NCBI GenBank assembly: GCA_913046825.1 | Contig: CAJWTF010000131.1 | Span: 1-10,702 of the forward strand | Direction of reading: 5' to 3' | DNA from: an uncultured Rickettsiales bacterium | GTDB taxonomy: Bacteria; Pseudomonadota; Alphaproteobacteria; UBA8366 | Length of the DNA: 10,702 bases | Part shown: piece after piece, positions 1 to 7,821 of the stretch | Numbering within the stretch: position 1 is the first letter of the stretch | Layout: each line of letters starts with the position of its first letter | Program-made: the position numbers and the translations under genes | Notes under the pieces: model-generated | What the model saw: only the letters and a program-made list of their open reading frames with translations | Told to the model about the DNA's origin: nothing | Databases searched by the model: none

Positions 1-2040
1 GCCTGCCGACGGGCCGTCTTTCGGCGTCGCACCTTCTGGGACATGAACATGGATATCAATTTTCTCAAATGTCGTCGGCTTAATTCCAAAATCAGCAGCC
101 CGGCTTTTGACGAACGTCTCAGCAGCTTGCACTGATTCCTGCATCACATCGCCAAGTTTACCGGTTTTTTGAATTTTTCCTTTGCCCGGCGTTTTCGCCG
201 ATTCGATCGTCAGCAACTCGCCACCAACTTCCGTCCAGGCCAAGCCGGTGACCACACCGACAATGTTTTCCTCCTCGGCCTCGCCGTAACGGTACTTTCG
301 GATGCCCGCGTATTTTCCAAGATTACGGCTGGTGATGCGGACTTGCTCCACACCTTCCATCATCAAAATTTCCTTAATAGATTTGCGTGCGACATTAGCG
401 ATTTCACGCTCCAAGTTTCGAACGCCGGCCTCGCGGCTATAATAGCGAATCAACCCCCTCAGCGCGCCGTCGGAAATTGACCACTCCTTATCCTTAAGAC
501 CGTTTTCTTTTAATTGCTTTGGTAGCAAATGGCGTTTTGCAATCTCGATCTTCTCATCCTCGGTGTATCCGGATATACGAATAATTTCCATTCGATCAAG
601 CAACGGTGCTGGCATCCGCAACGTGTTCGCAGTCGTTACAAACATCACATCGGACAGATCATAATCCACCTCAAGGTAATGATCGTTGAATGAGTTGTTT
701 TGCTCGGGATCTAGCACCTCGAGGAGTGCCGAAGACGGGTCACCGCGCCAATCCGCCCCGAGTTTGTCTATCTCGTCCAACAAGAACAGAGGATTGGACG
801 CCTTCGCCTTCTTCATTCCTTGGATCACTTTGCCAGGCATAGATCCTATATATGTCCGGCGATGCCCGCGCACTTCTGCTTCGTCGCGCACGCCGCCAAG
901 CGACATCCGCACAAAATTACGACCGGTAGCACGCGCCATCGACTTACCAAGCGACGTCTTACCGACACCGGGAGGACCGACAAGGCAAAGGATCGGGCCT
1001 TTTACCTTGCGCATCCGTTGTTGGACCGCGAGATACTCGAGAATGCGTTCCTTAACCTTGTCGAGGCCGTAGTGATCTTCCTCCAACACCGCAAGTGCCG
1101 CGTGAAGATCCTTGCGAACCCGACTACGCTTTTTCCACGGAATCGCCAGTAGCCAATCCAAATAATTACGCACCACGGTCGATTCAGCCGACATTGGGCT
1201 CATAGATTTAAGCTTTTTAAGTTCAGCGTTGGCTTTTTCGCGCGCTTCCTTGGTGAGTTTCGTTTCCTTAATTCGGTCTTCTAGTTCAGCAACCTCGTCG
1301 CGCCCATCTTCGCTGTCGCCGAGTTCCTTCTGGATCGCCTTGAGCTGTTCGTTCAAGTAATATTCGCGCTGCGTCTTTTCCATCTGACGTTTAACGCGGC
1401 TGCGGATGCGTTTTTCCACCTGCATCACGCTGATCTCCCCTTCCATGAAGGAGTAGACCCGCTCCAAGCGATCAATAATACCTTCAGTTTCCAACAAATC
1501 TTGCTTGTCGGAAATCTTGAGCGAGAGATGCTGTGCTACTGTATCTGCCAATTTGCCCGGATCGTCGATTTGGTTAACCGAGATCAACACTTCGGACGGC
1601 ACTTTTTTATTTAGTTTAATATATTGCTCGAATTCGGTGACGACGGCGCGGGTCAAAGCTTCAACCTCATCCGCCTGTGCCTCTAAGTCCGCAATTTCTT
1701 CTGCTTCTGCCTCGAAAAACGCTTCCTTATCCGTGAATCGGGCAATCTTGGCACGCCGGTTGCCCTCAACAAGGACCTTCACAGTCCCATCGGGAAGCTT
1801 CAATAATTGGAGAACTGTCGCGATCGTCCCCATCCGAAATATGTCTTCCGTGCCCGGATCGTCTTGCGCCGCATTTTTCTGCGTCACGAGTAAAATTTGC
1901 TTGTCGTCATTCATGACGTCTTCAAGCGCGAGAACCGACTTATCACGCCCTACAAACAGAGGGACGATCATGTGCGGAAATACAACAATATCTCGCAGTG
2001 GTAGGACAGGAAAAATCAGGTCGCCAGTGGGCTCAGACAT
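1..2040 (-). CDS. lon: Lon ATP-dependent protease (partial, C-terminus outside window)
   Basis: Cytoplasmic AAA+ serine protease that unfolds and degrades damaged and regulatory proteins. The ATG at 2038-2040 opens a frame of 680 codons that runs off the left edge. It starts MSEPTGDLIFPVLPLRDIVV, the usual Lon N-domain opening. The N-terminal substrate-binding domain covers about residues 1-200, followed by a coiled-coil linker. The AAA+ module has Walker A GPPGVGKT at residues 355-362 (Lys361) and Walker B LFLLDEID near 418-425. The last codons read TPKDGPSAG, so the catalytic serine is residue 678, encoded at 7-9; the catalytic lysine and the rest of the protease domain lie outside. Residue numbering is within one of E. 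coli Lon (Lys362, Ser679), which supports the start. It is separated from clpX by 112 bases that hold a heat-shock-like promoter. Confidence 0.97.
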   Translation of the reverse strand, partial: MSEPTGDLIFPVLPLRDIVVFPHMIVPLFVGRDKSVLALEDVMNDDKQILLVTQKNAAQDDPGTEDIFRMGTIATVLQLLKLPDGTVKVLVEGNRRAKIARFTDKEAFFEAEAEEIADLEAQADEVEALTRAVVTEFEQYIKLNKKVPSEVLISVNQIDDPGKLADTVAQHLSLKISDKQDLLETEGIIDRLERVYSFMEGEISVMQVEKRIRSRVKRQMEKTQREYYLNEQLKAIQKELGDSEDGRDEVAELEDRIKETKLTKEAREKANAELKKLKSMSPMSAESTVVRNYLDWLLAIPWKKRSRVRKDLHAALAVLEEDHYGLDKVKERILEYLAVQQRMRKVKGPILCLVGPPGVGKTSLGKSMARATGRNFVRMSLGGVRDEAEVRGHRRTYIGSMPGKVIQGMKKAKASNPLFLLDEIDKLGADWRGDPSSALLEVLDPEQNNSFNDHYLEVDYDLSDVMFVTTANTLRMPAPLLDRMEIIRISGYTEDEKIEIAKRHLLPKQLKENGLKDKEWSISDGALRGLIRYYSREAGVRNLEREIANVARKSIKEILMMEGVEQVRITSRNLGKYAGIRKYRYGEAEEENIVGVVTGLAWTEVGGELLTIESAKTPGKGKIQKTGKLGDVMQESVQAAETFVKSRAADFGIKPTTFEKIDIHVHVPEGATPKDGPSAG

Positions 2041-2103
2041 AAGGACACCATTCTTTTCGTCAAATTGTCCCGCCAAGATTTAGCCAGCAGGAAGGTTCAC
2101 TTT

Positions 2104-2140
2104 ACTTGGGACTCTGAACCGCCCGCTTCAAGGGGGCGAC
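2104..2140 (-). promoter_or_regulatory. candidate sigma-32 (heat-shock) promoter of lon
   Basis: Read on the minus strand, CTTGAA (2127-2132) is preceded by GTCGCCCC, a close match to the E. coli sigma-32 -35 element (TNTCNCCCTTGAA). After 15 bases comes TCCCAAGT (2104-2111), which agrees with the -10 consensus CCCCATNT at five of its seven specified bases. Initiation would fall near 2097, about 57 bases upstream of the lon ATG. Heat-shock control of lon is well established in other proteobacteria; here the call rests on motif match and position only. Confidence 0.5.
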
Positions 2141-2154
2141 AGGCGGCACGGTTC
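2116..2154 (-). repeat. imperfect inverted repeat after the clpX stop
   Basis: GAACCG and CGGTTC (2149-2154 and 2116-2121) plus inner CCGCC/GGCGG arms can form alternative stems around the clpX stop codon. There is no T run after them, so this is at best a weak or factor-dependent terminator. The loop contains the -35 element of the candidate lon promoter. Confidence 0.25.
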
Positions 2155-3418
2155 ACGCACTCGTCTCGAGATCTTCTCGACGGTGCGCGTATATGTAAAG
2201 CGGCTCAGCTCGGCCTTCGACGACTTCGCGATTAATTACAATCTCTTCCGCGCCTTCCAATCCCGGCAACTCGTACATCGGGTCTAGCAAAATATTTTCC
2301 ATGATGGAGCGTAATCCACGCGCCCCAGTCTTGCGGACAATTGCCTTTTGCGCAATTGCACGCAACGCATCCTCAGAAAATTCCAAATGCACGGTCTCCA
2401 TATCGAAAAGACTTTGATATTGCTTGATCAAGGCGTTTCGAGGTTTGGTTAAAATTTCAACCAGGGCGTCCTCGTCCAAATCCGTTAGTGTCGCCAAGAC
2501 TGGCAACCGGCCAACAAACTCGGGGATCAAACCAAATTTAAGCAGATCCTCCGGTTCAACATCGAGCAAGACATCGCCGATTTGTTGATCGTCCGGACCA
2601 CGGACATCCGCCCCGAAACCAATCGAAGATCCCTTAAAACGCGATGAAATAATTTTTTCCAAACCAGAGAAAGCACCACCGCAAATAAATAAGATATTGG
2701 TCGTATCGACCTGCAGAAATTCCTGCTGAGGGTGTTTGCGGCCCCCTTGCGGCGGGACACTGGCAACCGTGCCTTCCATAATTTTCAGCAGCGCTTGCTG
2801 GACGCCTTCACCCGAGACATCACGCGTGATCGACGGATTGTCGGATTTACGGCTAATCTTATCGACTTCATCGATATAGACGATGCCGCGCTGGGCCCGC
2901 TCTACATTATAGTCCGCGGATTGAAGAAGCTTGAGGATGATATTCTCTACATCTTCGCCAACATAACCGGCTTCGGTCAGCGTGGTGGCATCCGCCATCG
3001 TAAATGGCACATCCAAAATCCGAGCCAAGGTTTGAGCCAGCAATGTCTTGCCACAACCTGTCGGCCCGACCAAAAGGATGTTCGATTTAGCCAGTTCAAC
3101 TTCGCCGTTCTTCCCGCCGACACTCAATCGCTTATAGTGGTTGTGGACGGCAACGGAGAGCACTCGTTTCGCATGCGACTGACCAATGACATAATCGTCC
3201 AAAACTTGCCGGATTTCTTTCGGCGTGGGAACACCATCACTCGATTTCGAGACCGTCGCCTTATGGTCTTCCTTGATGATATCCATGCACAGTTCGACAC
3301 ATTCGTCGCAGATGAATACCGTGGGTCCGGCAATCAGCTTGCGCACCTCGTGCTGGCTCTTGCCACAAAATGAGCAGTAGAGCGTGTTCTTTGAGTCGCC
3401 TTTGCTGGACTTCGTCAT
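2153..3418 (-). CDS. clpX: ClpX, ATP-dependent unfoldase of ClpXP
   Basis: AAA+ unfoldase that recognises degradation tags, unfolds substrates and threads them into the ClpP chamber. The 421-residue length is normal. The N-terminal zinc-binding domain has Cys15, Cys18, Cys37 and Cys40 (CSFC and CDEC pairs). Walker A is GPTGCGKT at 118-125, the pore-1 loop GYVG is at 151-154, Walker B ends in Asp183-Glu184, the RKH pore loop is at 227-229 and the ClpP-docking IGF tripeptide is at 266-268. Sensor 2 is seen in TGARGLRSI near the C-terminus. Every motif needed for activity is present. It lies 221 bases downstream of clpP in the same direction, so it could be read through from clpP or use a promoter in that gap. 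The region before the ATG has only a weak GGA ribosome-binding match. Confidence 0.98.
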   Translation of the reverse strand: MTKSSKGDSKNTLYCSFCGKSQHEVRKLIAGPTVFICDECVELCMDIIKEDHKATVSKSSDGVPTPKEIRQVLDDYVIGQSHAKRVLSVAVHNHYKRLSVGGKNGEVELAKSNILLVGPTGCGKTLLAQTLARILDVPFTMADATTLTEAGYVGEDVENIILKLLQSADYNVERAQRGIVYIDEVDKISRKSDNPSITRDVSGEGVQQALLKIMEGTVASVPPQGGRKHPQQEFLQVDTTNILFICGGAFSGLEKIISSRFKGSSIGFGADVRGPDDQQIGDVLLDVEPEDLLKFGLIPEFVGRLPVLATLTDLDEDALVEILTKPRNALIKQYQSLFDMETVHLEFSEDALRAIAQKAIVRKTGARGLRSIMENILLDPMYELPGLEGAEEIVINREVVEGRAEPLYIYAHRREDLETSA

Positions 3419-3639
3419 AGGGTGGTTATCCGTTCGTTGCAGTCATAGGCAAACATGTTAGCCAAACAGACTCCGGGTAAACAAATACAAAAATGAGGCC
3501 ACTAAATTAGTTAACGCTAGCTTAATCGTAGGCGCAATAAAATCCATCTAACCTGCGGAGTCGCACAAGACGCAGGTTTGGTGCCGAATTCACAAAGCTT
3601 ATGCCAATCGAAGCCTGTTTGGGCCTCGTAACTCAAACT
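3419..3639 (-). other. clpP-clpX intergenic region
   Basis: This 221-base AT-richer gap holds no convincing gene. On the minus strand it contains a perfect 8-bp inverted repeat (listed separately). Nearer clpX there are two poor sigma-70 candidates: TTGCGC-N17-TTAACT, and TTGTTT-N18-TAACAT ending about 30 bases before the clpX ATG. A promoter for clpX is likely in such a gap but I cannot choose one with confidence. Confidence 0.4.
3550..3578 (-). terminator. hairpin downstream of clpP, possible weak terminator
   Basis: AACCTGCG and CGCAGGTT form a perfect 8-bp stem (3550-3557 with 3571-3578) around a 13-base loop, about 60 bases past the clpP stop. On the minus strand the sequence that follows is AGATGGATTTTATT, so the T run is short and displaced. 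It could be a leaky attenuator between clpP and clpX or an RNA processing/stability element. Confidence 0.35.
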
Positions 3640-4299
3640 TTAGCTTTCAGAACCCGAATCGCCATCACTACCAATCGACTCGTCAGCGTCCGCTCGCGCC
3701 GTCTCGACTTTGTCAATCAAGCCGAACTCCATCGCCGCCTCCGCCGATAAGAAGTTATCACGCTCAAGCGCCCGCTCGATGGTCTCAAAGTCCTGTCCAG
3801 TATGTTTCATGTATATTTCGTTTAGCCGCTTGCGCAGGTCCAAAATTTCCCGGGCATGGATTTCAATATCCGTCGCCTGCCCCTGAAAACCGCCAGAGGG
3901 CTGATGCAGCATCACGCGGCTATTCGGTAAGCTATATCGCTTTCCCTTCGCGCCGGCCGCCAGCAACAAAGAACCCATTGATGCCGCCTGTCCCAGGCAC
4001 ACCGTCGACACATCAGGCTTGATGTACTGCATTGTATCGTAAATGGAGAGGCCCGAAGTCACGACACCACCGGGGGAGTTTATGTAGAGCGCAATATCTT
4101 TGCTTGGGTTCTCCGATTCCAAGAACAGCAACTGCGCGGAAATCACGCAAGCTACCGCATCGTTCACGGGTCCCGTTAGAAAGATGATTCGCTCTTTCAA
4201 CAGGCGCGAATAGATATCGTAGGAGCGCTCGCCACGATTTGTCTGCTCGACAACCATGGGAATTAACGCATTCATTTGTACTTCGTCGTGCATCGTCAT
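3640..4299 (-). CDS. clpP: ClpP protease subunit
   Basis: Serine peptidase subunit of the tetradecameric chamber that works with ClpX in the cytoplasm. From the ATG at 4297-4299 the product has 219 residues, beginning [20 protein letters not shown], as in alphaproteobacterial ClpP. Catalytic Ser107 lies in [10 protein letters not shown], His132 in MLHQPSGG and the expected Asp is 181 in ERDNFLS; the spacing matches E. coli ClpP. The frame is open upstream to a GTG at 4362, but that start would overlap tig and add residues not seen in the family. ATGs at 4293 and 4275 are possible alternatives, because no strong ribosome-binding site marks any of them. The start lies 37 bases after the tig stop, so tig and clpP probably share a transcript. 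The last 20 or so residues are rich in Asp and Ser. Confidence 0.97.
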   Translation of the reverse strand: MTMHDEVQMNALIPMVVEQTNRGERSYDIYSRLLKERIIFLTGPVNDAVACVISAQLLFLESENPSKDIALYINSPGGVVTSGLSIYDTMQYIKPDVSTVCLGQAASMGSLLLAAGAKGKRYSLPNSRVMLHQPSGGFQGQATDIEIHAREILDLRKRLNEIYMKHTGQDFETIERALERDNFLSAEAAMEFGLIDKVETARADADESIGSDGDSGSES

Positions 4300-4336
4300 T
4301 GCAGGTAATCCGTTCCGTTCGAGCCAGCCCGATATC

Positions 4337-5764
4337 TCAACTATCTTCCGCGGGTGTATCACTGTCGTCCGCCGCTTTAGCTTTCTTCTTCGCAGCCGGT
4401 TTCTTCTTTTTAGGCGCTTTCTTTTTAGCTTCTTTCGGCGCTTCTTCCTCTGGATCAGCCATCAATTCTTCCGGTGTCACCGAACGATCAGTAACTTCGG
4501 CGATTTCCAAGATGAAATCGATTACCTTATCTTCAAAGATTGGCGCCCGCAGACCGGCCATCGCTTGTTGGTTCTGTTGGAAGTATTCCATTACCTGACG
4601 CTCTTGGCCGGGAAATTTGCGCACTTCCTGAAGCATGGCTTGATTTACTTCTTCCGCGCTGACTTCGATGTTGTTCGTGCGTCCGACTTCCGCAAGCAGG
4701 AGACCTAATCGCACGCGACGGCTCGCAATCTTACGGTATTCCTCGCGCAGCTCTTCCTCGGATTTATCTTTTTCTTCGTCATCAAGACGTTCTTCGCTCC
4801 GCGCTTGTTCGAATTGCTCCCATATGGACTCAACTTCGGTTTCGACCATGCCCGGCGGAATTTCAAAATCGTGACTCTCGTCCAATTGATCGAGCAATAC
4901 CCGCTTCAACCGGTTACGCGAGAACATCGTATAGTTCTGCTCCAGTTGTTGGCGCGTACCATCCTTCAATTGATCGAGCGATTCCAGGCCAAGTGACTTG
5001 GCCAATTCGTCATCGATGGGAGTTTCTACGCGTTCACGGATTTCCTTGATATCGACTTCAAAAACCGCGTCCTTGCCCTTCAGATTCTCAGCTGCGTAAT
5101 CTTCCGGGAATGAGACGTTAACCGTCACATGTTCCTCCGATTTTGCGCCAATCAACTGATCTTCAAATCCTGGTATGAAACGTTCCGAACCGAGGGTCAG
5201 CTGGAAATCTTCGGCTTTGCCACCTTCAAACTCCTCACCATCAATTGAACCGACAAAATTGATAACGACGATATCGTCCTTCCGCGCCTTGCGAGCTCGT
5301 TTAATGGGCTCGGAGCGGACCATTTCAGAAGCGATATTCGCCATCGATTTCTCGATTTCCTCGTCTGAAATATCGCAGGTCAAGCGTTGCAGTTTCAACG
5401 TCTTAAAGTCGACCGCCGTAATTTCGGGCATAACCTCGACCGCCATCGTATATTCGAGGTCTTCGGCATCCTCAAATTTCGTGACATCGATCTTCGGCTG
5501 TGTCGCCGGTGTCAGACTTTGATCGGTTATTGCCTGAGAAGACGATTCGACTACCGCGTCTTGAATGACATCACCAAGAACGGATTGCCCATATCGTTGG
5601 CGCAACAGTTTTGTTGGCACCTTCCCCTTACGAAATCCGGGGATCGTCACCTGTTGTCCAATTTCCGCGAGCTTGGAAAGCACGCGGTCTTCTATGTCAG
5701 CTGCCGGAATAACAATTGAATATTCGCGGCTCAAGCCTTCGTTCTTAGTTTCTGTAACCTGCAT
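4337..5764 (-). CDS. tig: Trigger factor, ribosome-associated chaperone
   Basis: Binds near the ribosomal exit tunnel and shields nascent chains; also has peptidyl-prolyl isomerase activity. From the ATG at 5762-5764 the product has 475 residues and begins [15 protein letters not shown], typical of the family. The N-terminal ribosome-binding domain carries the signature GFRKGKVP at 43-50. The FKBP-type isomerase domain spans about 162-242 ([20 protein letters not shown], later [11 protein letters not shown]). The helical C-terminal domain follows to about 430. The extreme end is a Lys/Ala/Pro-rich tail (about 444-464) then an acidic stretch, a low-complexity extension that varies in the family. 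A GTG three codons upstream (5773) is a less likely start. The tRNA-Leu gene lies 64 bases upstream on the same strand and clpP follows by 37 bases. Confidence 0.97.
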   Translation of the reverse strand: MQVTETKNEGLSREYSIVIPAADIEDRVLSKLAEIGQQVTIPGFRKGKVPTKLLRQRYGQSVLGDVIQDAVVESSSQAITDQSLTPATQPKIDVTKFEDAEDLEYTMAVEVMPEITAVDFKTLKLQRLTCDISDEEIEKSMANIASEMVRSEPIKRARKARKDDIVVINFVGSIDGEEFEGGKAEDFQLTLGSERFIPGFEDQLIGAKSEEHVTVNVSFPEDYAAENLKGKDAVFEVDIKEIRERVETPIDDELAKSLGLESLDQLKDGTRQQLEQNYTMFSRNRLKRVLLDQLDESHDFEIPPGMVETEVESIWEQFEQARSEERLDDEEKDKSEEELREEYRKIASRRVRLGLLLAEVGRTNNIEVSAEEVNQAMLQEVRKFPGQERQVMEYFQQNQQAMAGLRAPIFEDKVIDFILEIAEVTDRSVTPEELMADPEEEAPKEAKKKAPKKKKPAAKKKAKAADDSDTPAEDS

Positions 5765-5828
5765 AAACGGCACCGATCGGGGTCAGTTGTGGCCTAATGT
5801 CGAATGCGCCCAGCTTTCTTTCGAAGCC

Positions 5829-5913
5829 TGGTGCGGGCGGAGGGACTCGAACCCCCACAGATTTCTCCACGTGGACCTAAACCACGCGCGTCTACCAATT
5901 CCGCCACGCCCGC
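5829..5913 (-). tRNA. tRNA-Leu (anticodon UAG)
   Basis: An 85-base class II tRNA with the 3' CCA encoded (5829-5831). The acceptor stem is GCGGGCG (5907-5913) paired with CGCCCGC (5833-5839), with discriminator A. The D-arm region reads GCGGAATTGGTAGACGCGC. The anticodon stem CGTGG/CCACG encloses loop TTTAGGT, giving anticodon TAG, which reads CUN leucine codons. A long variable arm follows, then the T arm GGGGG-TTCGAGT-CCCTC. All features fit bacterial tRNA-Leu. It has its own promoter and lies just upstream of tig. Confidence 0.97.
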
Positions 5914-5949
5914 AGAAATTGGTCTTCATCCGGGCGCATCGAGCGGCCT

Positions 5950-5978
5950 TGTATAAGAACACCCGTCGGGCCGGTCAA
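5950..5978 (-). promoter_or_regulatory. sigma-70 type promoter for tRNA-Leu
   Basis: Minus-strand TTGACC (5973-5978) is followed after exactly 17 bases by TATACA (5950-5955). Transcription would start near 5943, about 30 bases before the mature tRNA 5' end. It lies downstream of the operon terminator hairpin, so it should be an independent start. It may also feed tig. Confidence 0.7.
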
Positions 5979-6023
5979 GCAAAGCATCATATTGAGGGAA
6001 AGAAGTGGCGAGTTCGATCGCGA

Positions 6024-6353
6024 TTAGCCAACGGGAAAACGTTCACGGTAGGTATCCGTGAACGTTTCGAGCGCTAAGGTTCGCGGCCCCTCAAAATAGA
6101 ATGTTGGGATCTGCCGCCGAGCCACGCTGACTTCAAAGCGAATATGAGGGATACCGTAACTATCAGTTCGCATCCCGATTACACGCGCTGTTTCAACTGA
6201 TTTATCAGCATGTGTCCGATGGAACAGCGATCCACACTTCACAAACTCGACCTTGCGACCACGTTTAATGAACATGCTTAAGGCATCGCTCTTGCGATTA
6301 CTCAACATTGTTGCACTGGTTTTCCCGTGCAATTTTAAGACACTCTGCGGCAT
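6024..6353 (-). CDS. conserved-looking small protein of unknown function
   Basis: A 109-residue basic, cytoplasmic-type protein with no membrane segment or signal peptide. I do not recognise a named family. It has the block SYGIPHIRFEVSV (about residues 65-77) followed by FYFEGPRTLALETFTDTYRE near the C-terminus; my impression is that similar short proteins occur in Rhodospirillales, but this is unverified. The frame is open to an ATG at 6398 that overlaps the malonyl-CoA decarboxylase stop. The ATG at 6351-6353 is preferred because GGGGAGC lies five bases before it. On that start, the gene begins 34 bases after the decarboxylase stop and is the last gene of the nnrDE operon. Its final codons form the terminator hairpin at 6037-6067. 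Confidence 0.7.
   Translation of the reverse strand: MPQSVLKLHGKTSATMLSNRKSDALSMFIKRGRKVEFVKCGSLFHRTHADKSVETARVIGMRTDSYGIPHIRFEVSVARRQIPTFYFEGPRTLALETFTDTYRERFPVG
6037..6067 (-). terminator. intrinsic terminator overlapping the end of the small gene
   Basis: AAACGTTCACGG (6056-6067 read on the minus strand) and CCGTGAACGTTT (6037-6048) form a perfect 12-bp stem with a 7-base loop. On the minus strand the stem ends in a run of four T before CCC. The hairpin lies inside the last coding codons, 11 bases before the stop codon. On the plus strand it ends in only three T. It separates the nnrDE operon from the tRNA promoter. Confidence 0.6.
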
Positions 6354-6358
6354 TTCGT

Positions 6359-6365
6359 GCTCCCC
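6359..6365 (-). promoter_or_regulatory. ribosome-binding site deciding the 6353 start
   Basis: GGGGAGC on the minus strand lies five bases before the ATG at 6351-6353. No such site precedes the upstream ATG at 6398, so the shorter 109-residue product is favoured. Confidence 0.55.
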
Positions 6366-6387
6366 GTGGCTCTTTGGCCACCTTGTA

Positions 6388-7821
6388 TTAAATGCCATGT
6401 TTCAATCTCGCGCTTCTAGTACTATGGTATCGGGTCTTCAAAAAACGACTAACATTTGTAGAAGCCTTTATCTTACCGTCGCCCGTATACGCTTCATGAT
6501 TCTCTTCGATCTTATCGAGTCTATACAAGTAATTGACCATAAGGCCATAGGAGCGTTCCATTCCGGGCTCTGTCGCATTACCCATCCAGCAGAGCCTTTC
6601 GACAAGCGCGCCGTTGGTCAGATGGAAATGCCCCACCGGGTCTAACGCGCGTCCGCCTCGGCCTTTCTCCTTCAGAAGATAACGGGTGCAAAGACGCATC
6701 AATACCGGCTCGACAGCGTCGCAAATCGCCTCTTCATCTAACCAGTTCGCGGTTGCGAGAATTACTTGTAACGGGTTCCCCGCTTCCTCCGTTATCGATG
6801 CGGCTTCACGCAAGTTTGAAATTTCATTATCAGAAAGCAATTTTTCCTCACCGGATAATGATTCATCCAGCCAATTACGAAATCCTGGAATCGGCGACAG
6901 GGTTGAAAACGTTTTTAAACCATGGAATTCACCCTGCAGGACATCGACCACGCGTTTAATTAAGAACCCACCGAAACTGATCCCGGCCAAACCTTTTTGC
7001 GCGTTCGAGATTGAATAGAAAATGGCGGTGTCCGCATCGTTCGGATCAATCACCGGCGCATCCTTATCCAACAATTCTTGAACGTTTCCAGCCAAACCGT
7101 TCACCAACGCGACTTCAACGAATATCAATGGCTCTTCCGGCATCCTCGGGTGGAAGAACGCGAAGCAACGTCGATCGGAATCGAGACGGTTTTTCAGGTC
7201 GTCCCAACTTTGAATTTCGTGAACCGCCTCATATGCGATCAATTTTTCCAAGAGACTGGCTGGTGAATCCCAACCTATACGTTGCAGTACGAGAAACCCG
7301 ATATCAAACCAAGAGGTCAATAATTGGCGTAGGTCATTATCTAGGGACCGGAAGGCAGCGCTTTTCCGCGTCAAACGAGTAAGGTCGGCACGCAGATCAA
7401 CGAGAAATTTCACACCTTCTGGCAAGCCATTAAATTGCATTAATAGTTTAATTCTTCCTGGCTCTAAAGAACGGCGTAAATCAGCGTAGCTAGTCGCACG
7501 CTCATGAGGTTTTGCTTCTTGAAGTGCGGTCAGTTCATAATTGACGGCCTCCTCATCGATACCGAAATCTTCGGCCAATACTTTGAGAAATCGCTCACGC
7601 CCTTTGCGATCGAGTTCGAGATATGTCTGCCCAAGCGTGGCCGCACGACTGCGTGCTGAAACTTCCCCGCCGCGTGCCTCCAGACAAGATTGCATTTGCT
7701 CGCGAAGGTGGTCGATATCGCCCCTCAACGACAAATCGGGTTTCATATTCCTCGAGATCGAAACTGTAATATCGCGCCATGCGCCCCTGAGACGTTGGAG
7801 GAGTGTTGCCGCTTCAGTCAT
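6388..7821 (-). CDS. Malonyl-CoA decarboxylase
   Basis: Converts malonyl-CoA to acetyl-CoA and CO2, either to use malonate or to remove excess malonyl-CoA. The 477-residue length is normal for the single-chain (MCD/MatA-type) enzyme. An N-terminal helical domain covers roughly the first 170 residues; the C-terminal GNAT-like catalytic domain follows. Family blocks seen are FFHPRMPEEPLIFVEVAL (223-240), FYSISNAQKGLAGISFG (268-284), FSTLSPIPGF (305-314) and DPVGHFHLTNGA (394-405). By family comparison Ser270 and His400 are the likely catalytic pair. There is no C-terminal SKL, as expected in bacteria. The ATG overlaps the nnrDE stop by one base (TAATG), which suggests translational coupling. 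I see no malonyl-CoA synthetase or malonate transporter in the window, so a role in malonate use is not shown. Confidence 0.93.
   Translation of the reverse strand: MTEAATLLQRLRGAWRDITVSISRNMKPDLSLRGDIDHLREQMQSCLEARGGEVSARSRAATLGQTYLELDRKGRERFLKVLAEDFGIDEEAVNYELTALQEAKPHERATSYADLRRSLEPGRIKLLMQFNGLPEGVKFLVDLRADLTRLTRKSAAFRSLDNDLRQLLTSWFDIGFLVLQRIGWDSPASLLEKLIAYEAVHEIQSWDDLKNRLDSDRRCFAFFHPRMPEEPLIFVEVALVNGLAGNVQELLDKDAPVIDPNDADTAIFYSISNAQKGLAGISFGGFLIKRVVDVLQGEFHGLKTFSTLSPIPGFRNWLDESLSGEEKLLSDNEISNLREAASITEEAGNPLQVILATANWLDEEAICDAVEPVLMRLCTRYLLKEKGRGGRALDPVGHFHLTNGALVERLCWMGNATEPGMERSYGLMVNYLYRLDKIEENHEAYTGDGKIKASTNVSRFLKTRYHSTRSARLKHGI

Noticed and set aside
2732..3373. 213-residue plus-strand ORF inside clpX
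   Set aside because: It is wholly antisense to an intact ClpX gene with all motifs; it shows no known domain.
4362..4362. GTG start giving a 240-residue ClpP overlapping tig
   Set aside because: The added residues do not resemble ClpP N-termini; the ATG at 4299 gives a normal-length protein.
6037..6067. Inverted repeat as a small mobile element or operator
   Set aside because: There is one copy only, no target duplication, and its position plus the T run fit an intrinsic terminator better.
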